A DNA stretch of 8,344 nt from Thermoleophilia bacterium (GCA_025964465.1 JAOPYS010000114.1:1-8344), one strand, 5' to 3'. Shown: positions 1 to 6,657, counted from the stretch's first letter. Program-made: numbers and translations. Notes: generated by a model not told the origin, from the sequence alone.

Positions 1-331
1 GGAGTGTCGCGAGGGCATCCGGGATGGAACCTCGCCGAGGCAGGAAGAACTCGTCCGCGTCCGCGTTGACGACCCAGGTCGCGTCGTGTTCGGTGGCCGC
101 CAGGCGCGCCATCCGCGTGACCCACGCTCCCTGCGCGTACGTGTCGTCCTCCTCGACGATCACCCGCACCAGGCCGCGGGCCTCCCAGCGGCGCAGGATG
201 TCTGGGGTCGCGTCGGTGGACCGGTTGTCGGTCACGATGAAGAAGTCGATCCCCGCGTCCCGGTGGAAGGCGAGGTTGGCCTCGAGGATGTCCGCCTCGT
301 TGCGGACCAGGAGCGTCATCACCACCGTCAT
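1..331 (-). CDS. Glycosyltransferase family 2 protein, N-terminal part (truncated by window edge)
   Basis: This is the first 110 residues of a glycosyltransferase with a GT-A fold, expected to move a sugar from a nucleotide sugar to a glycan or other acceptor at the cytoplasmic membrane face. The N-terminus reads MTVVMTLLVRNEADILEANL, the usual opening of the 'VVMTLLVRNEADIL' group of family-2 enzymes (PF13704-like). It continues with a nucleotide-binding segment around residues 32-42 (IVTDNRSTDAT) and reaches the metal-binding acidic motif at residues 89-95 (NADADEF, D91-A-D93). The ATG at 331-329 overlaps the stop of the upstream sulfatase-like gene (ATGA). A GGGGAG ribosome site (complement of 340-345) lies 8 nt upstream. 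It is the last gene visible in the minus-strand group. Donor and acceptor specificity cannot be read from this fragment. The C-terminal part lies outside the window. Confidence 0.88.
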   Translation of the reverse strand, partial: MTVVMTLLVRNEADILEANLAFHRDAGIDFFIVTDNRSTDATPDILRRWEARGLVRVIVEEDDTYAQGAWVTRMARLAATEHDATWVVNADADEFFLPRRGSIPDALATL

Positions 332-1143
332 CCCACGGACTCCCCGTCGAGCCGGAAGATCGCGAGGGGCACCTCGTACACCACGGGGTGGTCGACGCCG
401 TGGCCCCAGAACCCGTCTTCCCCGAAGCACTCCCCGTGGTCCCCGCAGGCGATCACGACGGTGTGCGCGGGCAGCGCGGAGAAGAGCCGGGCGAGCCGGC
501 GGTCGATGAACTCCGCGGCCTCTACCTGGTGTGCCCAGGCCGGGTTGTCGCGGCCGACCGGGCCGCTGCCGCGCTGCGGCGGCCAGCCCATGATCCGCGC
601 GCGCACGTCCACGGGGCACGCGCCCGACTTGCCGGCGTAGCTGAACGGGGCGTGCGTCTCCCCGAAGTTGATGAACCCGAAGAAGCGCCGCCGCGGATCG
701 ACGTGGTCGAGCAGGTGGTCCACCTGCGCGTCGGCGTCCGTCCCGGTCCAGCGGAAGTGCTGGAAGCCGGTGGTCAGGGTGGCCTGGCGGAACCAGTTCA
801 TCGCGCCGGCGCCGACCGTCTGCCAGCCCTCGTCCCGGAAGCCCGTGACGAGGTTGCAGTCGCTTGCGACGTCGATCAGCGCACCTGCGGCGACGGCGGT
901 CTCGCCCACGCCCCGCAGGCCCAGCAGCTGCCGCGTGAACCGGTTGTAGAAGGGGATCGGCTGGTCGCAGTTGGGAAGCAGCCCGGCGAAGAACGAGTGG
1001 TGCGCGGCGTACGTGTAGCTGGCCGGCGACCGGGCGGGCAGCACGTCAGCGAAGCTGTCGAGCACGGGTGTGTGCGCCGCCTCCAGCGCGTCGTACCGGC
1101 AGCTGTCGAAGGTCAGGAGCAGGACGTTCGGAGGGGCTTCCAC
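328..1143 (-). CDS. Short sulfatase-like / alkaline phosphatase superfamily hydrolase
   Basis: This 271-aa protein has the metal-site skeleton of the sulfatase/alkaline-phosphatase superfamily. It has an N-terminal LLLTFDSCRYDAL (D13, first metal ligand), a nucleophile-region segment SYTYAAHHSFFAG (residues 42-54), ETHAPF (162-167), GDHGE (234-238) and WGHG (246-249, H248). The canonical C/S-x-P-S-R formylglycine motif is absent; Thr44 or a neighbouring Ser sits where the nucleophile should be, as in phosphotransferase-type members that use Thr. Family sulfatases usually have 400-550 residues, so this is a compact version lacking the large C-terminal subdomain. I see no signal peptide, which suggests a cytoplasmic enzyme. 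The start is a GTG at 1143 with no clear ribosome site. It lies 9 bp after the sulfotransferase stop, so translation is probably coupled. It could hydrolyse or transfer a sulfate, phosphate or phosphonate ester; the substrate is unknown. Confidence 0.82.
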   Translation of the reverse strand: MEAPPNVLLLTFDSCRYDALEAAHTPVLDSFADVLPARSPASYTYAAHHSFFAGLLPNCDQPIPFYNRFTRQLLGLRGVGETAVAAGALIDVASDCNLVTGFRDEGWQTVGAGAMNWFRQATLTTGFQHFRWTGTDADAQVDHLLDHVDPRRRFFGFINFGETHAPFSYAGKSGACPVDVRARIMGWPPQRGSGPVGRDNPAWAHQVEAAEFIDRRLARLFSALPAHTVVIACGDHGECFGEDGFWGHGVDHPVVYEVPLAIFRLDGESVG

Positions 1144-1152
1144 CCGGCACGT

Positions 1153-2007
1153 CTACCCGCGCGCTCCGGAGCGGAAGCGCTCGACCCACACCTGCGCCTC
1201 TGCCCGGTCGAAACCCTCGTCGTCGACCTCCAGCGAGAGGGCATCGCCCGCCGCGACCTGCGTCATCGTGGGGCCCGCCTCCGCCAGGAGCTCGAGGTAC
1301 GTGGCGACGGCGGCGGCGGGCGCTGCCGATTCCACGAGGGCGGCCAGGCCGTGGCTGGAGTGGCGGTGGTTCGTGTCCGCACTGGCCGCCGCGACCGCCA
1401 CCTGCTCGGCGGTCGGCGCGAGGCCGACCGCCTGGCACACGCGGGCGATCTCCGCGTGCGGGTCGGCGAAGTAGGCGTCGTAGTGCGTGACGACGTGGCG
1501 CCTCCCGGTGCGCAGCCCGAGCGCCGCCTCGGTGTAGGCCTGCCAGAGCTGGATGGCCAGGCGCTCGCTCATCCTGCCGCGCCGCTCGAGTGACCCGGCC
1601 ACGTCGAGCGGGTTGCGAGCGCACACCACGACCGCCACCTGCGACCCGATGGCGGCCTCCCAGAACGGGACGGTGAACGAGGAGCGCGGGTCCTTCCAGC
1701 CCCAGGTCGCGTCGGTGCCGAAGCCGGCGACGAGCTCGCGCGCCTCCCCGAGCAGTGCCTGCACGTCAGGCCGCTCCAGCCAGTCCGCGTCGAGCGGGTG
1801 CGGCGCGTGGTCCCACGCCATCCCCAGCACCTCGAGCAGGGCGTCGTCGAGCGCGACGATCGGACGCCGTTCCCAGTAGCCCGCGGGGTTCTCGCTGCTC
1901 GGTCCGATCAGCTCGTGCAACGGGCCGAGCTGCAGCCCGCACGCGGCCAGCATCCGGGTGACCATCGAGGTCCCCGACCTGTGCATCCCCACGACCGCTA
2001 CTGCCAC
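1153..2007 (-). CDS. Sulfotransferase family protein (PAPS-dependent)
   Basis: This 284-aa protein is predicted to transfer sulfate from PAPS (3'-phosphoadenosine-5'-phosphosulfate) to a hydroxyl of a glycan, lipid or small molecule. The 5'-phosphosulfate-binding loop is at the very N-terminus (residues 7-14, GMHRSGTS). The family hallmark WGWKDPRS is at 102-109, and the 3'-phosphate-binding segment is at 127-141 (VVCARNPLDVAGSLE, with R131 and S139). Length and motif order match the bacterial sulfotransferase_3-type group (PF13469). The start is GTG at 2007, preceded by a strong GGGGAGGGG ribosome site (complement of 2012-2020). That site lies in one arm of a possible hairpin, see the separate entry. 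It is followed 9 bp later by the sulfatase-like gene, then by a glycosyltransferase, which points to synthesis of a sulfated saccharide or surface polymer. The acceptor is not identifiable. Some short P-loop members bind PAPS without demonstrated activity. Confidence 0.9.
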   Translation of the reverse strand: MAVAVVGMHRSGTSMVTRMLAACGLQLGPLHELIGPSSENPAGYWERRPIVALDDALLEVLGMAWDHAPHPLDADWLERPDVQALLGEARELVAGFGTDATWGWKDPRSSFTVPFWEAAIGSQVAVVVCARNPLDVAGSLERRGRMSERLAIQLWQAYTEAALGLRTGRRHVVTHYDAYFADPHAEIARVCQAVGLAPTAEQVAVAAASADTNHRHSSHGLAALVESAAPAAAVATYLELLAEAGPTMTQVAAGDALSLEVDDEGFDRAEAQVWVERFRSGARG

Positions 2008-2012
2008 GACGC

Positions 2013-2038
2013 CCCTCCCCGGAACCGATTCGGGAGGG
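2013..2038 (-). terminator. Inverted repeat between repeat-protein gene and sulfotransferase gene
   Basis: CCCTCCC (2013-2019) and GGGAGGG (2032-2038) are perfect 7-bp inverted arms around a 12-nt loop. The structure lies about 20 bp past the TAG of the repeat-protein gene and could act as a terminator or attenuator for it, although no T-run follows. The promoter-distal arm on the minus strand is the GGGGAGGGG ribosome site of the sulfotransferase, so folding would also mask that site. Only the inverted symmetry is seen; either function is inference. Confidence 0.4.
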
Positions 2039-2056
2039 CTCCTACCCGCAGGGGGC

Positions 2057-4642
2057 CTAACCGACCGTGAGGCAGGTGGCGTACGGCGTCACGGTCCAGC
2101 CGGCGCCGGTGGTGGACGCGAGGCGGGTGCGCCACATGTTCGTGGAGACGGGATAGGACAGCACCACGCGCCCGCCGTCCGCCGCGAACGATCCGGACGC
2201 CGCGGCGCCGCCGCCGAGGACGACGTCGTTCGCGTCGTTGCAGGACACGTCGAACGCTGCGCCGGCGACGCCCGCCACCAACGCGACGGGCGCCCCCGAG
2301 ACCTTGTAGACGTTCACCGCGACCATCGACTGCAGCGACGCGTCGAGGTCGCCGATCGCGATGGATCCATCGGCCACCTCGGCCGAGCCGATCGCGTTGT
2401 CGGCGACCTTCACGTTGGTCACCGCGTTGTCCGCGAGGTCGGCGGTCGCCACTCCGAGGTCGGCGATCTTGATGCTCGTCACGTTGGAGTCGAGGATGTT
2501 CGCGGTCGCGACCCCGCCCACGGCGATCTTGGCGGAGGTGACGGCGCCGTTCACGAGCTGCGCGCCAGGGATCGATCCGACCTGGATGTGCGTGCTGCCG
2601 ACGATGGTGCCCGCGGCGATCTTGGCGCCGGTGACGGCGTTCGCCGCGATCTCCGCCGTGTTGACGGCGTTGTCGGCCAGCTCCGCGTTGGCGATCGCGT
2701 TGTCGGCGACGTTCACGTTGGCGACCGCATCGGTGGCGAGCTTGAGGGACGTGACGGCGCCGTCCGCGAGCTTCACGCCGGCGATGGAGCCGTCGGCGAA
2801 GATCGACGAATCGACGGCGCCGACCTGGATCTTGGCGGACGTGATCGAGTTGTCGGCGATCTGCGTGGTCCCCACGGCGCCGGCAGCGATGTTGGTCGAG
2901 CCGACCGCACCGATCGACAGCTGCGTCGACCCGACGGCGCCTGCGGCGAGCTGCGTCGCACCGACCGCACCGTTGGCGATCTTGGCGGAGGTGACCGAGA
3001 GCGCGACGAGCTCGTTGGTGCCGACCGCGTTGTCGGCCATCTTGATGTTCGTCACCGAATCCGTCGCGAGGCCGGTCGCCGTGACGGCGCCCGTGCCGAT
3101 CGCCGCGCTCGTCACCGAACCCGCGGCGAGCGCGGAGGCGGTGACGGCCCCGGTCCCGATCGCCGCACTCGTGACCGAGCCGGCGCCCAGTGCTGCCGAG
3201 GTCACGGCGCCCGTGCCGATGGCGGCGCTCGTGACCGAGGAGGGCGCCAGCGCGGCTGCGGTGACCGCACCCGAGGCGATGGCTGAGGCGGTGACGGCGT
3301 TGGCGGCCAGCTCGGACGTTCCGATCGCGCCCGCCGCGACCTGGCCGGCACCGATCGAGTCGGCCGCGAGCTTGGAGGCTGCGATGGATCCGGCCGCGAA
3401 GTTCGCCGGGTCGATCGCGCCGGGTGCGAGGTCGATCGCGTCGATGGTGCCGTCGGCGATCGCCGCGCCCGACACGGAGCCGCTCGCGAGCGCGCTCGCC
3501 GTGACGGCGGCGGTGCCGAGCTTGGCCGCGGAGATCGACCCGTCGGCGATCTTGGCGCTCGTCACGGCCCCGGCCTGCAGCTTCGCGGTGGAGACCGAGT
3601 CGTCCGCGGGCGTGCCGCCGCCCCCGCCGCCGCCACCCACGCCGGGTGCCAGGTCGGCGGCCTGGATCGAGCCGTCGGCGATGTCGTTGCCGGTGAGGCT
3701 GCCGTCCGCGACCTTGCTCGTGTCGACCGCGCCGAACCCGAGCTTGTTCGTCGACACCGCGCCATCCTGCAGCTTCGTGGACGTGACCGAATCGTCGCCG
3801 AGCTTGGAGGTCGTGACCGCTGCGTTGGCCAGGTCGGTCGAGGTGACGTTGCCGTCGGCGATCTCGAGGCTGGAGATCGCGCCCGACGCGATGTCGGCGC
3901 CCCCGATCGTGCCGTCCGCGATGCGCGTGCCGTCCACGGCGTCGAGTGCGATGTCGCTGCGCGACACCCCGAAGTCCACGATCTTGGCGCTCGTGACCGA
4001 ATCGTCGGCGAGCTTGGCGTTGGTGACGGAGCCCGCGGCGAGGTCGGCAGCGCCGATCGACCCGTCGAGCACGAACGAGCCGTCGATGGCGCCCGTTGCG
4101 AGGTCGGCCGCGGTGATCGAGCCGTCGACGATGTTGTTGCCCGAGATCGAGTCCGACGCGACCTTGGCGGCCGTCACCGATCCGTTGGCCAGGAACGGCG
4201 TCGTGATGCTCGCGTCCGGGAGGGAGGCGAGCGAGCTGGACGGCGCAGCCGAGCGCAGCGAGTCGAACGCGCCGGCAGCGAAGTCCGACTGGGTGAGCGA
4301 GCCGTCGAGGACCTGGTCGCCGCCGACCGCGCCCTTGGCGATGTCCGCAGCGATGATGCTGCCGTTCTTGATGTCGATGCTGGCGACGGTGTTGTTGGCG
4401 ATGTCGACGCCGAGCACCTGGTTGTTCTTGATGTTGTTGGAGAGCACCGAGTTCAGGCCCAGGTTCCTGGTCGTGATCGACCGGGCCTTGATGTTCTTGC
4501 CGGTCAGCAGCTTGACCTTGGCCTTGGCTGCGGTCGCGGCCGGCACGCCGATGGCCAGCAGCGCCACGAGGGCGAGCGTCGCCACCCGGTGTGCACCGGC
4601 CTTCCTGCGTAGAACTGCTGCCATGTCGGCGACTCGTCGCAT
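2057..4642 (-). CDS. Secreted decapeptide-repeat (beta-solenoid-like) protein with C-terminal two-Cys domain
   Basis: I do not recognise this 861-aa protein as a named gene. Residues 1-40 form a signal peptide: an Arg/Lys-rich start, a hydrophobic core at 20-37 and an AxA-type cleavage region near ATAAKA. Residues 54-768 are 68 consecutive ten-residue repeats, consensus near G-[SA]-[VI]-T-S-A-[KD]-[IL]-A-D, and 67 are exactly ten long (number 60 has eleven). Inserts are at 124-143 (Ser/Pro-rich) and 334-347 (eight Gly in a row). Hydrophobics recur every five residues with a small residue two before, as in pentapeptide-repeat solenoids (A[DN]Lxx); similar sequence also occurs in phage tail-fibre proteins. 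Residues 769-861 are a non-repeat domain with C801 (SCNDANDVVLGGG) and C857 (YATCLTV), resembling small disulfide beta-domains at the ends of secreted actinobacterial proteins. The ATG at 4642 has AAGGA 4 nt upstream. Met7 lacks a ribosome site. No LPXTG or C-terminal anchor is seen. The likely role is structural or surface-associated. Confidence 0.85.
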   Translation of the reverse strand: MRRVADMAAVLRRKAGAHRVATLALVALLAIGVPAATAAKAKVKLLTGKNIKARSITTRNLGLNSVLSNNIKNNQVLGVDIANNTVASIDIKNGSIIAADIAKGAVGGDQVLDGSLTQSDFAAGAFDSLRSAAPSSSLASLPDASITTPFLANGSVTAAKVASDSISGNNIVDGSITAADLATGAIDGSFVLDGSIGAADLAAGSVTNAKLADDSVTSAKIVDFGVSRSDIALDAVDGTRIADGTIGGADIASGAISSLEIADGNVTSTDLANAAVTTSKLGDDSVTSTKLQDGAVSTNKLGFGAVDTSKVADGSLTGNDIADGSIQAADLAPGVGGGGGGGGTPADDSVSTAKLQAGAVTSAKIADGSISAAKLGTAAVTASALASGSVSGAAIADGTIDAIDLAPGAIDPANFAAGSIAASKLAADSIGAGQVAAGAIGTSELAANAVTASAIASGAVTAAALAPSSVTSAAIGTGAVTSAALGAGSVTSAAIGTGAVTASALAAGSVTSAAIGTGAVTATGLATDSVTNIKMADNAVGTNELVALSVTSAKIANGAVGATQLAAGAVGSTQLSIGAVGSTNIAAGAVGTTQIADNSITSAKIQVGAVDSSIFADGSIAGVKLADGAVTSLKLATDAVANVNVADNAIANAELADNAVNTAEIAANAVTGAKIAAGTIVGSTHIQVGSIPGAQLVNGAVTSAKIAVGGVATANILDSNVTSIKIADLGVATADLADNAVTNVKVADNAIGSAEVADGSIAIGDLDASLQSMVAVNVYKVSGAPVALVAGVAGAAFDVSCNDANDVVLGGGAAASGSFAADGGRVVLSYPVSTNMWRTRLASTTGAGWTVTPYATCLTVG
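2339..4483 (-). repeat. Array of 68 decapeptide-coding (30-bp) repeats
   Basis: This stretch codes for residues 54-768 of the repeat protein. The 30-bp periodicity is visible directly: near-identical words such as GGCGATCTTGGCG and GTCGGCGA recur along the plus strand. Segmenting the protein gives 7 repeats, a 20-residue insert, 19 repeats, a 14-residue Gly-rich insert and 42 repeats, and the sum matches the residue numbering exactly. The repeats are well diverged at the DNA level while the pattern of small and hydrophobic residues is held, which argues for selection on the protein. The absence of stops in other frames comes from this composition. Confidence 0.9.
3062..3241 (-). repeat. Three tandem 60-bp (20-residue) higher-order repeats
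   Basis: Residues 468-527 of the repeat protein fall into three 20-residue units, each a pair of decapeptides close to GSVTSAAIGT then GAVTASALAA. Two 60-bp units that I compared by eye differ at about 13 positions, many of them wobble bases. A central core of about 35 bp around ACGGCGCCCGTGCCGAT is nearly constant. This points to duplication of decapeptide pairs as the way the array grew. Two decapeptides would make one 20-residue turn of a four-sided solenoid. Confidence 0.7.
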
Positions 4643-4862
4643 CGGATCCTTCGTACGGCTCCCCCCACGGGAACCGGCTCACGGGCAGGCCTCGACATCT
4701 CCGAGACCCTTCCGAGCCGCGTATCGGCAGGAAACTGCCTGCACCTTGAGCGCGTACCGGTACATGGGCCACCTGACCCAGCAGGTAGTGCACGCTGACG
4801 TATCTGCAGGGAATGTAGGCCGGCCTACGGCGGGGCACCGTCACGTGTGGAGGAATGAGGCC
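4643..4862. promoter_or_regulatory. Divergent intergenic region between repeat-protein gene and dipZ-like gene
   Basis: These 220 bp lie between the divergent starts of the minus-strand repeat-protein gene and the plus-strand dipZ-like gene and must hold both promoters. I find no convincing -35/-10 pair on either strand. Dyads are dense: GGCAG-GAAA-CTGCC (4726-4739), GTACCGGTAC (4754-4763), ACCTG/CAGGT (4771-4786) and the 14-bp palindrome listed separately. The plus-strand end carries a clear ribosome site GGAGGA at 4849-4854, 8 nt before the ATG at 4863. No open frame here looks like a gene. Confidence 0.6.
4815..4828. promoter_or_regulatory. Perfect 14-bp palindrome, candidate operator
   Basis: GTAGGCCGGCCTAC is its own reverse complement over all 14 bases. 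It lies 34 bp upstream of the dipZ-like start codon, in the expected leader or promoter-proximal region, where a dimeric repressor could bind. I cannot assign it to a regulator family. In GC-rich DNA a chance palindrome is possible. Confidence 0.35.
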
Positions 4863-6656
4863 ATGGAGACCAACCTGATCTTCACGCTCGTCGCGATCCT
4901 CGCCGGCGCCCTCAGCGTGCTCACCCCCTGTGTCCTCGTCATGCTGCCGGTCATCCTGGCGGTGAGCGGGGGCGAGGGCAGGCGCCGCGTCATCGGCGTG
5001 ATCGTCGGCCTGGAGACGTCGTTCATCGGCATCTCGCTGCTCGCCGCCGCGGCCCTCGACGCGCTCGGGCTGCCCCCACGCACGCAGGAGATCGCGGCCG
5101 TGGTCATCATCGCCGCGCTCGGCATCACCTTGCTCGTGCCGGCGCTCAACCACCGCTTCGAGCTGCTGACGAGCCAGACCATCAGCCGCATGCCCGGCCT
5201 GACCGGTCGCGCCGCCTCGGGCGACGGGCTCGTCGGTGGGTTCCTCGGGGGCCTCGGCCTCGGGCTCGTCTGGGCGCCGTGCGCGGGACCGATCCTCGCC
5301 TTCGTCACCGCCGCCGCCAACACGGGCGAGTTCTCGAGCCGTTCCGTGCTCGTGGCCTTCGGGTTCGGGTTCGGCATGCTCGGCCCGCTGCTGCTGGTGT
5401 TCAAGGGCGGGCACCGGATGGTCGGGCGCCTGCGCGCGAAGTTCGGTGCCCGCCGCCTCGACGTGGTGATGGGCAGCGCCATGGTCGTCACCGCGGCGTT
5501 CATCCTGTTCGGCGGCTTCACCTCCATCAATCGGGAGATCGCCCGCCTCAACCTCAACAGCACGCCGTTGTCGGGCCTGCAGCAGGACGCGATCGAGCGC
5601 ACGCGCAAGGACGACATCGCACGCGTGCGCGAGCAGCACGGCACGACCGGCACCGACGCCGCGCCGTCACAGGAGGAGCTGGAGATCGCCGGCTACCCCG
5701 AGAGCGAGGACGGGAAGCTGTCGAACCTCGGCCCCGCACCGGCGCTCACCGGCATCGGCCACGAGTACAACCTCCCGAAGGGCCAGCGCCTCGACGCGGC
5801 GTACCTGAAGGGGAAGGTCGTCGTCTACGACTTCTGGACCTACTCGTGCATCAACTGCATCCGTACGCTGCCGTACCTGCGCGAGCTCAACGACCGCTAC
5901 GCGAAGGACGGGCTCGTCATCGTCGGCGTGCACGCACCCGAGTTCGCGTTCGAGAAGGACGAGCGCAACGTGCACCAGGCGCTCGGCGACCTGGACGTGA
6001 CGTGGCCCGTCGCGACGGACCCGGACCTCCGGACGTGGGGCGCGTTCCACAACCACTACTGGCCGGCGAAGTACATCACCGACCGCGACGGCCAGATCCG
6101 CTACGTGCACGTCGGCGAGGGCGGCTACGACACCACCGAGGGCGTCATCCGCACGCTGCTCCACGCGAAGGGCGCGGCCGCGCCGCTGCCCACGGAGCAG
6201 CAGGTGCAGAGCAACTCGCCCGAGACGTACGTGGGCTCGGGGCGGCTCGCGCAGGCGCAGTGGAACAGCCACGTCGTCGGGGGAACCCTGCCCGTCGCCG
6301 CCGGCCCCGCGGACTACGAACTCGGCATCGGCGGCGCGGCGCCCCTGCCCGTGAACGGGTACGGGGTGACGGGGCACTGGAACATCGAGCCGGAGCGCGC
6401 GACCGCGCTCGGCCCCGACTCGGAGCTGTCGTTCCACTACCAGTCGCGCAACGTGTACCTCGTGCTCGACCCGGGCGCGCACCCGGGGGGCACGGTGACG
6501 ATCCACGACTCGGCGTCGGTCGGCGGTGGGACGAGGTCGGTCGAGGTGACCACGGACAAGCTCTACACGCTGCGCGCGGGGAAGCAGCCGATGGACGGCA
6601 CGATCCGCCTCGAGGTGCCGGCCGGCGTGTCGGCCTACGCATTCACCTTCGGATAG
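4863..6656 (+). CDS. dipZ: DipZ-like CcdA–thioredoxin fusion (membrane thiol-disulfide reductase)
   Basis: This 597-aa protein is predicted to carry electrons from cytoplasmic thioredoxin across the membrane to extracytoplasmic thiols, keeping haem-attachment or folding cysteines reduced. Residues 5-222 are a six-helix CcdA/DsbD domain (helices near 5-31, 43-66, 77-95, 122-150, 161-182, 200-222) with the redox pair C23 (LTPCVL) and C140 (WAPCAG). A charged linker (about 223-288) leads to a thioredoxin/AhpC-TSA-like domain (289-425) with active site C329-I-N-C332 in FWTYSCINC, the form typical of DipZ. The C-terminal part (about 440-597) begins near SPETYVGSGR (452-461), a DipZ landmark, and is a beta-rich, probably carbohydrate-binding-like domain. 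Mycobacterial DipZ is about 695 aa, so this one is somewhat shorter. The ATG at 4863 has GGAGGA 8 nt upstream. The frame stays open far upstream, across the divergent repeat gene, but that part is antisense noise. Confidence 0.93.
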   Translation: METNLIFTLVAILAGALSVLTPCVLVMLPVILAVSGGEGRRRVIGVIVGLETSFIGISLLAAAALDALGLPPRTQEIAAVVIIAALGITLLVPALNHRFELLTSQTISRMPGLTGRAASGDGLVGGFLGGLGLGLVWAPCAGPILAFVTAAANTGEFSSRSVLVAFGFGFGMLGPLLLVFKGGHRMVGRLRAKFGARRLDVVMGSAMVVTAAFILFGGFTSINREIARLNLNSTPLSGLQQDAIERTRKDDIARVREQHGTTGTDAAPSQEELEIAGYPESEDGKLSNLGPAPALTGIGHEYNLPKGQRLDAAYLKGKVVVYDFWTYSCINCIRTLPYLRELNDRYAKDGLVIVGVHAPEFAFEKDERNVHQALGDLDVTWPVATDPDLRTWGAFHNHYWPAKYITDRDGQIRYVHVGEGGYDTTEGVIRTLLHAKGAAAPLPTEQQVQSNSPETYVGSGRLAQAQWNSHVVGGTLPVAAGPADYELGIGGAAPLPVNGYGVTGHWNIEPERATALGPDSELSFHYQSRNVYLVLDPGAHPGGTVTIHDSASVGGGTRSVEVTTDKLYTLRAGKQPMDGTIRLEVPAGVSAYAFTFG

Positions 6657-6657
6657 G

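Noticed and set aside
388..1593. 401-codon plus-strand open frame opposite the sulfatase-like and sulfotransferase genes
   Set aside because: The minus strand carries unmistakable family motifs here. The plus frame translates to Arg/Val/Gly-rich sequence without domains.
2339..4483. CRISPR or non-coding satellite reading of the 30-bp repeats
   Set aside because: There are no conserved direct repeats with unique spacers. The units are diverged mainly at wobble positions and encode a continuous decapeptide pattern after a signal peptide.
4746..4806. Possible promoter TTGAGC ... TATCTG for the dipZ-like gene
   Set aside because: The spacing between the elements is far too large and no alternative pair with 16-18 bp spacing is convincing.
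2361..4862. Plus-strand open frame of over 2.4 kb antisense to the repeat gene, continuous with the dipZ-like gene
   Set aside because: It is the complement of the 30-bp repeats, which lack stops in several frames. It has no ribosome site or recognisable domain, and the true DipZ-like start at 4863 has a strong ribosome site.
1998..5639. 1213-codon minus-strand open frame spanning the repeat gene and part of dipZ
   Set aside because: It is Arg-rich, low-complexity translation of GC-rich DNA, covers the real repeat gene in another frame and runs antisense into a clear DipZ domain.
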